Assembly (NCBI RefSeq): GCF_032163395.1
Contig: NZ_CP119968.1
Span: 3,126,001-3,190,000 of the forward strand
DNA: 64,000 nt
Reading direction: 5' to 3'
Origin: Gloeocapsopsis dulcis
GTDB taxonomy: Bacteria > Cyanobacteriota > Cyanobacteriia > Cyanobacteriales > Chroococcidiopsidaceae
Of this stretch, positions 45,256 through 54,865 are shown piece by piece. Under the pieces are notes generated by a model. That model was not told the DNA's origin and made no database searches. It was given only the letters and a program-made list of their open reading frames with translations. A program made the translations under genes and the position numbers. Positions within the stretch are counted from its first letter, which is position 1. The number at the start of each line of letters is the position of its first letter.

Positions 45256-45721
45256 CTAAGCCTCCTGTATCTGGCAATAGTATTAGTAGTGTGGCTTCTA
45301 CTTAAGTTTGCTGCAACCAGTTTTGTCTTATCTTTAGCACCCTAAAGCGCTACATCTTACAAGTTGGCTTACGTACATTTACCTCAACCAAGTCATTTTT
45401 GACAAGGTCGCCTAGTCAGTTTTACTTTTTTCTGGCTGATTCTACCTAAGTTTGCACCACTCGAGTCTATATAACTTGATATCATTATCCCACTCAACGC
45501 TGAACTAGGTTAAGTTGCTTCTTGAAAGTTTATCTGTATAAAATGTGCTGTAGCAATTACGCTTAGCGAGACTAAAATGATTGTTTCGGTGGGTAATCGG
45601 TAATTACTTAATACTAGCCGTTACCCATTGCTATTTCGGAAGCTATTAGAAATACTTACTGCCCTTTGCTCGGAATTATAAAATTCTTAACTCAAAACTC
45701 AGCACTCAAAACTCAAAACTT
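45256..45721. other. Non-coding gap between the CrtISO-like and mscS genes
   Basis: 466 bp. It contains an imperfect hairpin around 45593-45626 (GGGTAATCGG with CCGTTACCC) and a heptamer AACTCAA cluster at 45680-45720. No RNA gene or open frame that I can support. Confidence 0.45.
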
Positions 45722-47368
45722 TTAACCAAGTCGCCTGTTGCCTTCGTTTTTGATCTTTTTATCATTATCAAGTATCGACTGAAATTGCGAGTCTTGCAGC
45801 CAGATAGTTTGCTGTGGAAAAGGAATTGGGATTCCTTCTTTATCAAAGACGATTTTGAGACGACGCCGATATTCTCGCGCTATATCCCATTGTTTCAATG
45901 GTTGGGTTTTAATCCATACGCGAACGACTAAACCGCGATCGCCAAAATTTTCTACTCCCAATACCTGTGGTGTTTCTAAAATGTGTTCCATCCAGCGAAT
46001 ATCCTGAGTCATCTCTACACCTACTTGATTAATAAGCTTCAACACTTGGTCAATATCAGCGTGATACGCTACAGGGATGTTCAAGTCAGCGCGTGACCAA
46101 CGACTCGAAAGATTCGCAACAATTTTGATTTCACTATTGGGAATTGTAATCAAACGTCCTTCAGCATCCCGTAGTTGAGTAATTCGTAAATTGAGGTTTT
46201 CAACTAAGCCGCCTACTTCTCCTACAGCAATGACATCTCCCAGCGCATATTGATCTTCTACAATGATTAAAAATCCATTGATCGCGTCTTTGATTAAGTT
46301 TTGAGAAGCTAGAGAGACTGCCACACCAATCAAACCAGCACCAGCAAGGATAGGCGCAATATTCACGCCTAATGCTGTTAAAGCAATCAGCGCACCGATA
46401 ATAACTCCACTCAGTGTTGCAATACTTTTGGTAACGCCAGAAATTGTCGAAACACGCATTTGCAATCGCAAAGCATCTTCGGACGTTAGTAAGGCATTAC
46501 TAGCAAAAGCAGCGGTGAACTGGTCAATTAGAATATAGCTCAAGCGAATAACGACATAAGTTCCCAATCCCACAATGACTAACGTAAAAGGAATTGTGAG
46601 TGCCGTAAAAATCCAAGTTTGGACAATTCGCGTAAAGGGAAACAAACCCAAAATAACCAGCGTACCACCACCCCAAACAAAACTCTGTGTGAGTTGAAAG
46701 AGTCGTTGTTGAACTTCTTCGATATTGCGGTGCCGTTGTCTTGTGAGTTGAGTTGTTACTGGATTAGTTGCTTGTGGAGTTGCAAACGTAACTGGTTGTT
46801 GTTTTAACCGCCAGTACCAGCGCCGGATTCCCCAACTTGTTACAACGACACCTAGAAAAATACCAGCCGCGATCGCACCTTGACGTTGTAAAGTTTCTGG
46901 TTGTCGCTCTTGTTTTGCTCTTCTGAGGTTTTGTTCTAAAGATTGAGCTAATCTTTTTGCCAAACTAAACGGATCATCTTCCTGTTGCACTTGCGCATCA
47001 AGGTCTGTTACTGTTAGCAGCGGCTGCTCGTTGACGTAGATGACGGGTAGCTTATTTTCTTCCGCTGGTTTGGCGACTACCTGAAGTTCATCAGAGTCAC
47101 TTTGAAAGTAATCTTGGCTGATAGTTTGTAATCGCTGCTCAATTTCATCGACACGCTGTTGTAAGGTTGCCCTGGGTGCCGCAATCTGAAACAAACGACG
47201 ACCATCCAACCGAATTGAAGTCGTAACGACTTGAGTTTCTGAGGTGTCTGTCTGCTGAGTTAGATTTGGTAAAGGTATTGGAAGTGCTGGTATTTGAGCA
47301 GCAAGAGGGGAAACTACGACAGTATTAAGAACGATTGACCCCGTAATTGCCCAAAATCGAGAGTGCAT
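45722..47368 (-). CDS. MscS-family mechanosensitive ion channel
   Basis: A 548-residue small-conductance mechanosensitive channel homologue. It has a signal peptide (SIVLNTVVVSPLAAQ), a periplasmic domain with coiled-coil character (about 60-150), then several membrane helices, of which the pore-lining one is the glycine/alanine-rich APILAGAGLIGVAVSLASQNLIKD. The beta domain follows (LGDVIAVGEVGGLVENLNLR, TIPNSEIKIVANLSS) and a C-terminal alpha/beta domain. Start at ATG 47368 because GGAGGATAG precedes it; an upstream TTG (47386) would place coding sequence over the ribosome-binding site. Likely role: osmotic safety valve. Confidence 0.92.
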   Translation of the reverse strand: MHSRFWAITGSIVLNTVVVSPLAAQIPALPIPLPNLTQQTDTSETQVVTTSIRLDGRRLFQIAAPRATLQQRVDEIEQRLQTISQDYFQSDSDELQVVAKPAEENKLPVIYVNEQPLLTVTDLDAQVQQEDDPFSLAKRLAQSLEQNLRRAKQERQPETLQRQGAIAAGIFLGVVVTSWGIRRWYWRLKQQPVTFATPQATNPVTTQLTRQRHRNIEEVQQRLFQLTQSFVWGGGTLVILGLFPFTRIVQTWIFTALTIPFTLVIVGLGTYVVIRLSYILIDQFTAAFASNALLTSEDALRLQMRVSTISGVTKSIATLSGVIIGALIALTALGVNIAPILAGAGLIGVAVSLASQNLIKDAINGFLIIVEDQYALGDVIAVGEVGGLVENLNLRITQLRDAEGRLITIPNSEIKIVANLSSRWSRADLNIPVAYHADIDQVLKLINQVGVEMTQDIRWMEHILETPQVLGVENFGDRGLVVRVWIKTQPLKQWDIAREYRRRLKIVFDKEGIPIPFPQQTIWLQDSQFQSILDNDKKIKNEGNRRLG

Positions 47369-47478
47369 CTCTATCCTCCAGCTCAAAGTATTCTCTGTTA
47401 CATAGGGTAACGGTTAATAATATGTAAAGAATACAGTTAAGCTATGTAAAACGATCCAGTTTAAAAGTTAAAGGATAA

Positions 47479-48759
<1,281 letters not shown>

Positions 48760-48785
48760 TTAAGCTGATTGCGAATAAAATGTTG

Positions 48786-48813
48786 CGGGGCGTTGTTTGC
48801 AGCGCCCCGTTTA
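48786..48813 (+). terminator. Rho-independent terminator of ahcY
   Basis: CGGGGCGTTG (48786-48795), TTTG loop, CAGCGCCCCG (48800-48809), then TTTA. Ten pairs with one T-G wobble, 26 bp after the ahcY stop. Confidence 0.85.
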
Positions 48814-48832
48814 TCTACACAGGAATTCAATC

Positions 48833-49450
48833 GTGGCTCGACTTTCTGTAGAATTACACCGCTACTTTTTTGACGAACAACGCCCCCCACAGGTAAATTT
48901 GTCACAAATACTTGCACTGGCAGGAGAACGCATATTTGGCTTTTTATTCGTGGTGCTGTCTTTACCATCAGCTTTGCCCGTACCTGCACCAGGATACTCT
49001 GTTCCGTTTGGCATCTTGCTTTTTTTACTCGCTGTGCAGTTAATTATTGGGGCTAAATCTCCCTGGCTTCCGCCACGGCTGGCAAATCATCCGATCGCTT
49101 TAAAACAAATCCAAGGGATTTTAAAAACAGGGATTCCGTGGTTAAAACGCATTGAAGCGATCGCCCGTCCGCGTTTGAGTTATATCTGTACAAGTCTGAC
49201 TGGGCGCGTTGTGATTGGTTGTGCGATCGCATTGATGGCAATTTCAATGATGATTCCCATTCCTGGAACAAATACGCTTCCAGCAATCGGGATTTTTGTC
49301 ACTGGCTTTGGTTTACTCGAAGACGACGGCGCAATCAGTTTAGTTGGTTTAGTTTTGTGTTTGCTAGGCGCAATTCTTTCTACATCAATTCTAGTTGCCT
49401 TGTATTTCGGAGGTACAAGTCTTATTGATTGGCTTAAATCATCTTTTTAG
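48833..49450 (+). CDS. ExoD-family exopolysaccharide synthesis protein
   Basis: About 205-residue membrane protein of the ExoD family, first linked to exopolysaccharide synthesis in rhizobia. Landmarks: LSQILALAGERIFGFLFVVL, the conserved SLPSALPVPAPGYSVPFGILL, AKSPWLP and a second Pro/Gly loop MMIPIPGTNTLPAIGIFVTG. Four or more membrane helices. I choose GTG 48833, with AGGA nine bases upstream; the TTG at 48797 lies in the loop of the ahcY terminator and cannot be a sensible start. The biochemical function of the family is not established. Confidence 0.88.
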   Translation: MARLSVELHRYFFDEQRPPQVNLSQILALAGERIFGFLFVVLSLPSALPVPAPGYSVPFGILLFLLAVQLIIGAKSPWLPPRLANHPIALKQIQGILKTGIPWLKRIEAIARPRLSYICTSLTGRVVIGCAIALMAISMMIPIPGTNTLPAIGIFVTGFGLLEDDGAISLVGLVLCLLGAILSTSILVALYFGGTSLIDWLKSSF

Positions 49451-49505
49451 CCAAAAGTCAATACTGCTAAACTCTCAATTCACACTTGTATTAAAAACAA
49501 TCTTT

Positions 49506-49955
49506 ATGCTCAATTGGATTACAAACACCATAAGTTCTTTGAGCTATTTGGGAATTGGATTGTTAATGTTTCTTGAAAATTTATTTCCGCCGATTCCTTC
49601 CGAATTAATTATGCCTTTAGCAGGTTTTACTGTTGCCAGAGGACAAATGCAGTTTATTCCAGCGATCGCGGCTGGAGTTTTGGGGACTGTAATTGGTGCA
49701 TTACCTTGGTACTATGCAGGTAAAATTCTCGGAACCGAACGTTTACAACAGCTAGCAGATAAATACGGTAAGTGGATATCAATTTCTAGCAAAGATATTA
49801 CTAAGGCAGATCGCTGGTTTGATCGACACGGTAGTAAAGCTGTCTTCTTTTGTCGTTTAGTTCCTGGAGTGCGCACTTTGATTTCACTCCCTGCGGGCAT
49901 CAGTGGAATGCACTTTCATTCTTTGGGTAGTCAGAAAGAATATGCGGCGGTATAG
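49506..49955 (+). CDS. Truncated DedA-family membrane protein
   Basis: DedA/SNARE-associated family protein (undecaprenyl-phosphate/lipid flippase family) of only 149 residues, against about 200 for complete members. The conserved parts present are MFLENLFPPIPSELIMPLAG, GALPWYYAGKILG and the VFFCRLVPGVRTLISLPAG signature including the essential Arg. After SGMHF, where further membrane helices should follow, the sequence turns into a short unrelated tail (HSLGSQKEYAAV) and stops. The missing part is not found downstream. Likely a pseudogene or reduced form. Start at ATG 49506. Confidence 0.8.
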   Translation: MLNWITNTISSLSYLGIGLLMFLENLFPPIPSELIMPLAGFTVARGQMQFIPAIAAGVLGTVIGALPWYYAGKILGTERLQQLADKYGKWISISSKDITKADRWFDRHGSKAVFFCRLVPGVRTLISLPAGISGMHFHSLGSQKEYAAV

Positions 49956-50111
49956 CTAAGACTAATTTCGTACTTTAATTCTCTGGCGCAATTTTCTAGA
50001 AGGCACGTACTACGTCTAGTAGCATAGGCTCTTGCAAATAAGACTTTAGTGCATCCATCGGCATCACTCTCTGCTATTGCTTCTTCTCTAGCAACGGAAC
50101 GGAACAGTGAT

Positions 50112-50140
50112 AAGGATTTCAATGTGAAATCCTTCAGTTT
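50112..50140 (+). terminator. Perfect hairpin downstream of truncated dedA
   Basis: AAGGATTTCA (50112-50121), ATG loop, TGAAATCCTT (50125-50134), then CAGTTTTG. Ten perfect pairs. Terminator-like, but could also be the end of an inserted element that truncated dedA. Confidence 0.45.
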
Positions 50141-50195
50141 TGTCTGATGAGTTAGTAAAATTGCTAGTACCTCATTTTTTCAGAGCAGGTAAAAA

Positions 50196-50483
50196 TTAAA
50201 ATAAGGCTTTCCATACTTCCTTAACAGAAACCCAAATCACTGCAATTGCTCCAATCACAAGAGTAACAATATCCTGTCCGAGCAGATCTTTTAATGCCTG
50301 TAACGTAAGTGCTTTATAGAGTAACTGACAGCTAGAGATTACTCCTAATACAGCTAAAACTAAACCAATAAACTCTGACAGTTCTATGTCAAGTCGTGTT
50401 TTGCGTTTCCAACGAACTGCCACTACCACCGAAACCACCACAGCAGTTAGTCCTGCCCAAACCAGCAACGTAAGTTGATCCAT
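50196..50483 (-). CDS. Small three-helix membrane protein, unknown
   Basis: A 95-residue protein with three predicted membrane helices (LTLLVWAGLTAVVVSVVVAV, IGLVLAVLGVISSCQLLYKA, IVTLVIGAIAVIWVSVKEVW) and a basic loop (RWKRKTRL) after the first. I do not recognise the family. It starts 6 bp after the stop of the glycine-zipper gene upstream, so the two are surely an operon and may form a membrane complex. No enzyme motif is visible. Confidence 0.65.
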   Translation of the reverse strand: MDQLTLLVWAGLTAVVVSVVVAVRWKRKTRLDIELSEFIGLVLAVLGVISSCQLLYKALTLQALKDLLGQDIVTLVIGAIAVIWVSVKEVWKALF

Positions 50484-50489
50484 CCGGTC

Positions 50490-51011
50490 TTAGGCGTGAC
50501 TAGATTTTTTAGTCCTAACAAACAAACCAAAGATAGCACCAAATGCTCCTCCTGCGATCGCTCCTGGTAATTGGGCTATAAGTCCACCTAAAAATGCACC
50601 ACCAGCTGCTGTAGCAATCGCGCGATCGCCACGCTCTCGAATTTCTTTATTTATATCAATATACACTTGTGTGGATTGCTGTTGAGAAGGAGGTTTTGGC
50701 GAGGTTTCCTCCAGAAGAACAGTTGGAACAGACGGCATTGCAGCTTTCTCAGAGATTTCCTGTTTCTTGAAATAGCCGCGATAGGTACGACGAGCCACAA
50801 GTGTAGTGTGCTCGGAACCTTCACTACTCACTTTACGATAGATAACACCGCCTACATGCGCTGTATCCTCCACGTCTGGACTTGTATAAACAGTGTCTTC
50901 AACTACTCTTAGTTGTGGTAGTTGTAGTTGCAAGGCTTTGATATCGTTATCTAATTTATCCAGGCGTGACAGCACTTGCTTTTGAAAATCATCAGTGTCG
51001 GTAGCTTGCAT
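50490..51011 (-). CDS. Coiled-coil plus glycine-zipper protein, unknown
   Basis: A 173-residue protein. It begins with a short coiled coil (FQKQVLSRLDKLDNDIKALQ), continues with a beta-rich middle (VVEDTVYTSP, VGGVIYRKVSS, LVARRTYRGYFKK), a Pro/Ser/Gln linker, and ends in a glycine-zipper hairpin (ATAAGGAFLGGLIAQLPGAI and AGGAFGAIFGLFV) capped by a basic tail. Glycine zippers often insert into or oligomerise in membranes. It is the first gene of a two-gene operon with a three-helix membrane protein. Function unknown. Confidence 0.65.
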   Translation of the reverse strand: MQATDTDDFQKQVLSRLDKLDNDIKALQLQLPQLRVVEDTVYTSPDVEDTAHVGGVIYRKVSSEGSEHTTLVARRTYRGYFKKQEISEKAAMPSVPTVLLEETSPKPPSQQQSTQVYIDINKEIRERGDRAIATAAGGAFLGGLIAQLPGAIAGGAFGAIFGLFVRTKKSSHA

Positions 51012-51209
51012 AGTTTATCTTGCTCAAAGCCTACTCAGTCATCACTATCGTCATTGTAGCTCTAGACGCAAGCTCGGTTTTAGCATAAACTCACCAGTGG
51101 CATAAACTCACCAAAGTCAGTCTCTAAACTTAGAAAAATGCAATCGCTGCGAAACTGTAACTGATACTGGTAACGTCAGATCAAGAATAATTCGTTTGGA
51201 TACTACAGC

Positions 51210-52931
51210 TTGAAACGCTTTCATTACTGGCAACTTTTACCGTATATTCAGCCGCAGTGGAAAACTATTGCCCAGGCTTTTGCTTGCACGTTAGTATTTA
51301 CTGCTTTTTGGCCCATACTCGCGTGGTTAGCAGGTCGCATTGCGGCGTATATTGGACAGGGAAATGTGTTGGCGATCGCACAAATTGCGGCGCTGAGTGC
51401 TGTCGTGTTTCTCAGTCAAAAGATCGCGCAGTTCGGTCAAGATTCCCTGATGGCAAAAGCTGCCTTATTTATTGCGTTTGATCTGCGTCAACAAGTTTAT
51501 GCACATCTACAGCGGTTAAACTTAAGCTATTTTGAAACGGCTAAAACGGGTGACTTATCATATCGTCTTACCGAAGATATTGACCGAATTGGTGAAGTCA
51601 TCAATAAAGTCTTTCACGACTTTATCCCTTGTGTGTTGCAGTTGATTGTCGTCTTGGGATACATGATTTATCTCAACTGGCAACTGACGCTATCAACATT
51701 AATTATTGCACCATTAATGGCGGTTTTGATTGGTTGGTTTGGCGAACGGTTGCAGCAAGTTTCGCGCCGCAGTCAAAATCAAATATCAGATTTATCCGCA
51801 TTACTCATTGAGGTTTTCAGCGGTATCCGTTTGATACAAGCTTTCGCTGCTGAAGATTATGCTTTAAATCGCTTTCGTCAAGATGCAGAACGCAACCGTA
51901 AAGCTAAATACGCCGCCGAAAGACTAAAGGCGATTCAGATTCCTGTGATTGGTTTTCTCGAAGCTATCAGTGCTTTAATACTATTGTTTTTAGGTGGTTG
52001 GCAAATTTCTACAGGAAACTTGACTGCTAGCGAGTTTGTGAGTTATGTCGCAGGTTTAGCATTATTAATTGATCCAATTCGCATTATCACAACTAATTAC
52101 AACGAATTCAAGCAAGGACAAGCATCGGTAGATCGAATTTTTGAATTATTAGCAATCAAACCCACTGTTTTAGAGAAGCCAAATGCGATCGCCCTTCCTC
52201 CAGTCACAGGCAAAGTAGAATATCGCCACGTCTCTTTTGCTTATAAACCTGGACAACCTGTCATCAAAGACTTAAACTTGCTAGCACATCCAGGTGAAAG
52301 AATTGCTTTTGTCGGTGCTTCCGGTGCAGGTAAAACGACGATTGTAAATTTGTTACCGCGCTTTTACGATCCGCTATCGGGTGAAATTTTGATCGATGGT
52401 ATCGATATTCAAGATGTCACCTTACGTAGCTTACGCCGACAAATTGGCATTGTACCGCAAGAAACGATTCTCTTTTCCGGTAAGATTGCCCAAAATATCG
52501 CTTTTGGTAAAACTGAGTTTGATCTCAAAGAAATTGAGACAGCCGCTAAAATCGCAAATGCACATCAATTCATCACGCAGTTACCTGATGGTTATGACAC
52601 TCTAGTAGGAGAACGCGGTGTCAATTTATCAGGCGGACAACGACAAAGACTAGCGATCGCCCGTGCGGTATTACTCAATCCCCGCATTCTCATTCTTGAC
52701 GAAGCAACTAGTGCCCTCGATTCTGAATCGGAAGCTTTAGTACAAGAAGCCTTAGAGAGACTGATGCATAGTCGTACCGTATTTATCATTGCGCACCGCT
52801 TAGCAACTGTGCGGCGCTGCGATCGCATTTTAGTGATCGAACAAGGGCAAATCGTTGAATCAGGAACACACGAAGAATTATTAGCCCTGTCACGCCGCTA
52901 CGCCCGATATTACGCCCAGCAATTTAGTTAA
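51210..52931 (+). CDS. ABC transporter, fused permease and ATPase (MsbA/HepA-like)
   Basis: A 573-residue half-transporter exporter that would work as a homodimer. The membrane domain (1-320) has six helices in ABC-exporter type I layout. The nucleotide-binding domain has Walker A GASGAGKTT near 368, Q-loop IVPQETILFSG, signature LSGGQRQRLAIARA near 473, Walker B ILILDEATSALD near 497 and the switch His in IIAHRLATV. The likely substrate is a lipid, glycolipid or polysaccharide precursor, as for MsbA and heterocyst HepA; not determinable here. Start is TTG 51210; I see no better ATG. A tetR/smr pair follows. Confidence 0.92.
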   Translation: MKRFHYWQLLPYIQPQWKTIAQAFACTLVFTAFWPILAWLAGRIAAYIGQGNVLAIAQIAALSAVVFLSQKIAQFGQDSLMAKAALFIAFDLRQQVYAHLQRLNLSYFETAKTGDLSYRLTEDIDRIGEVINKVFHDFIPCVLQLIVVLGYMIYLNWQLTLSTLIIAPLMAVLIGWFGERLQQVSRRSQNQISDLSALLIEVFSGIRLIQAFAAEDYALNRFRQDAERNRKAKYAAERLKAIQIPVIGFLEAISALILLFLGGWQISTGNLTASEFVSYVAGLALLIDPIRIITTNYNEFKQGQASVDRIFELLAIKPTVLEKPNAIALPPVTGKVEYRHVSFAYKPGQPVIKDLNLLAHPGERIAFVGASGAGKTTIVNLLPRFYDPLSGEILIDGIDIQDVTLRSLRRQIGIVPQETILFSGKIAQNIAFGKTEFDLKEIETAAKIANAHQFITQLPDGYDTLVGERGVNLSGGQRQRLAIARAVLLNPRILILDEATSALDSESEALVQEALERLMHSRTVFIIAHRLATVRRCDRILVIEQGQIVESGTHEELLALSRRYARYYAQQFS

Positions 52932-52941
52932 AAAGAAATGC

Positions 52942-52956
52942 GGCATCTTGCCTGCA
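52942..52956. repeat. Partial copy of the GGCATCTTGCC dispersed repeat
   Basis: GGCATCTTGCCTGCAC just downstream of the ABC exporter stop. Core identical to 32600-32610. Confidence 0.5.
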
Positions 52957-52983
52957 CCTTGACAGCTTTCTTCTCAGGTTGCT

Positions 52984-52996
52984 ATAACACTGTTAT
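52984..52996. promoter_or_regulatory. Palindrome over the tetR start codon
   Basis: ATAACA-C-TGTTAT, a perfect 13-bp inverted repeat whose last two bases are the AT of the ATG start (52995) of the TetR-type gene. Position and symmetry suit a TetR-family auto-operator controlling tetR and the smr gene behind it. Confidence 0.45.
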
Positions 52997-53633
52997 GGAT
53001 AGCCACACTGTTACAAATTATCGGACAGCACAGGATTTGCATCAGCAAGCACTGCGTCAAGGTATTTTAGACGATGCTAGTAATCTACTTTTACGCGAGG
53101 GATTACAAGCTTTATCCATGCGTCGAATTGCTCAAATGGTAGGATGCTCAACGACTGTCCTTTACACAATGTTTGGTAGTAAGCAAGGACTAATTGATGA
53201 GTTGTATTTGAAAGGCTTTGCGATGCTGCGTCAGGCATTAGCAGCCGTACCACTATCAGACGATTTGCTAGAGTATCTAACTACTTTGGGACAAGCATAC
53301 CGAGCATTTGCTTTGGCGAATCCGACATATTACGCTGTGATGTTCTGCCAAACAAGTCCAGAGTTCACTCCAACCCAAAACTGTATTCAGCAAAGTTGGT
53401 CAAGTTTTGAGCTTCTCGTCAGCACTGTGCAAGCGTGCATAGATGCAGAAGTTCTTGTCGAGGACAATCCTCAAGAAGTCGCTAAGATGCTTTGGGGAGT
53501 TGTTCACGGTCATGTCGGATTAGAACTAACAGGGCATTTTTCAAACTCGACAATTGCTGGAGAACGATTTGACCGCACTATTGGCGTCATTTTGACCGGA
53601 CTGACTCGTAAACAGCCCTCTATTGAGGCTTGA
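52995..53633 (+). CDS. TetR/AcrR-family transcriptional regulator
   Basis: A 212-residue TetR-type repressor. The N-terminal HTH is AASNLLLREGLQALSMRRIA with recognition region MVGCSTTVLYTMFGSKQGLI (Asp in ILDDASNLL). The C-terminal ligand domain belongs to the WHG-type group (YRAFALANPTYYAVMFCQTS, AKMLWGVVHGHVGLELTGHF). I start at ATG 52995 (MDSHTVTNYRTA) instead of an ATG 19 codons upstream whose sequence lies in a dispersed repeat. The stop is immediately followed by the SMR gene's ATG, so this regulator most likely controls that efflux protein. Confidence 0.9.
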   Translation: MDSHTVTNYRTAQDLHQQALRQGILDDASNLLLREGLQALSMRRIAQMVGCSTTVLYTMFGSKQGLIDELYLKGFAMLRQALAAVPLSDDLLEYLTTLGQAYRAFALANPTYYAVMFCQTSPEFTPTQNCIQQSWSSFELLVSTVQACIDAEVLVEDNPQEVAKMLWGVVHGHVGLELTGHFSNSTIAGERFDRTIGVILTGLTRKQPSIEA

Positions 53634-53981
53634 ATGATGCAATATTCTTGGCTGCTTGTATTTGTGGCAGCGATCGCTAATGCGACAGGGACTGTTTTCC
53701 TAAAGAAGTCTCGCCTTGCTGCTGCTGATGCCGGATTTGTAAATGCGTTGATTTCTCCTTGGTTTCTCAGTGCATTACTGATTTATACCATTGGTTTATT
53801 GCTGTTTACGCAAGCTTTGGGGCAATTGCCTGTTTCTGCTAGTCAACCTGTCATGGCTGGCGTTAGCTTTGTCTCAGCTGCTTTGTTAGCTAGTGTGATA
53901 TTTGGTGAGCAGTTGTCATTCAATCACCTAGTAGCCATTAGTTTGATAGTTGCAGGAATTGCCGTGATGACTCGTTCATAG
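53634..53981 (+). CDS. Small multidrug resistance (SMR) / EamA-like efflux protein
   Basis: A 115-residue, four-helix membrane protein of the DMT/SMR class, working as a dimer to export cations or small metabolites by proton antiport. Helix 1 is WLLVFVAAIANATGTVFLKKS with the position of the SMR glutamate occupied by Asn (IANATG), so the canonical essential Glu14 of EmrE is not evident. Later helices are LLIYTIGLLLFTQALGQLPV, ASQPVMAGVSFVSAALLASV and HLVAISLIVAGIAVM. The missing Glu suggests a paralogue with other substrate. Translationally coupled to the tetR gene (TGAATG). Confidence 0.82.
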   Translation: MMQYSWLLVFVAAIANATGTVFLKKSRLAAADAGFVNALISPWFLSALLIYTIGLLLFTQALGQLPVSASQPVMAGVSFVSAALLASVIFGEQLSFNHLVAISLIVAGIAVMTRS

Positions 53982-54084
53982 CTGTTATGGCTCAACCTCA
54001 ATTTCTACAAGATCGATACGTACTCGTTGGCTTTTAGATTACTCAGTTTGAGAACTACTCACGAGACAAAAGCTGATTTAGTCA

Positions 54085-54669
54085 TTAGTTTGAATTATTG
54101 GGCTGCGTTGCATACAAGCTTGGAATATTACTCCATACTTGAGCCTCAATGAACAAATCCCATTGTCGCGCCCTGTTCGTTCGCCATTCTTCGTTAGGAA
54201 TGCCAAACTTATCAATGATTTGACAAATTTCACTTAATACAAATACTTGACAATGATACTCGGGACGGTAGAACTCTTTATCTGTTTGATTTCTTAACCA
54301 ATAACTGATCATGCTGTCTGGGTAAGTGAAGCTGACTTGTTCAGGACTAAAAGCCGACAGTGGAATCTGTACTGAGTTGCTTTGCCCATTGAACCCTTCT
54401 TCGATCCATACTGCTCGATCAACTACAAAGTAATGAGGATAGAGAGAAATGGGCTGACCACCCTTCTTGATGAACTCTTGTCTGACCCAACTTTCTGCTT
54501 CTTGCCTCCGTTGCAAATACCTCTTAGGGTTGCTAAATCTGTCATATACTGCACCAGTGCGATCGCGCAGATTAGATATAACGCTCAGGGCTTCTTCCTC
54601 AGCCAGATCTGACAAGATTTGAAACGGCTGATCATCTTTGTGATAGTAGTGCGTGAGAATTATTTGCAT
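54085..54669 (-). CDS. Hypothetical protein, 194 residues
   Basis: I do not recognise this family. The product is soluble and mixed alpha/beta, starting MQIILTHYYHKDDQPFQILS and containing RDRTGAVYDRFSNPKRYLQR, HYFVVDRAVWIEEGF, FSPEQVSFTYPDSMISYWL and WDLFIEAQVWSNIPSLY. Rich in aromatic residues, no signal peptide and no evident catalytic motif. It is a single gene, convergent with the SMR gene. The coherent codon usage and length support a real gene. Confidence 0.65.
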   Translation of the reverse strand: MQIILTHYYHKDDQPFQILSDLAEEEALSVISNLRDRTGAVYDRFSNPKRYLQRRQEAESWVRQEFIKKGGQPISLYPHYFVVDRAVWIEEGFNGQSNSVQIPLSAFSPEQVSFTYPDSMISYWLRNQTDKEFYRPEYHCQVFVLSEICQIIDKFGIPNEEWRTNRARQWDLFIEAQVWSNIPSLYATQPNNSN

Positions 54670-54865
54670 TGAAGTGTTCTCAATAACTTCTCAGATACGC
54701 ACCTTCATTCTATAGCCACTGAACTCTAATGGTTCAGCTTATAAAGACCGTTCTCATAGATAATGTGAGGTCTAATAACTATAGTGGAGCAGACGTTTAG
54801 AGCCTATGAGTTGCGAGGGGCACATTTGCCGTACACAAAGGTTTATTGCTCTAATAATTTTTGAC

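Noticed and set aside
48797-48832. TTG start for the ExoD-family gene
   Set aside because: The codon is in the loop of the ahcY terminator; GTG 48833 has a Shine-Dalgarno and the conserved start.
54000-54052. 16-codon frame after the SMR gene
   Set aside because: Too short, no ribosome-binding site and not hydrophobic; no support as a gene.
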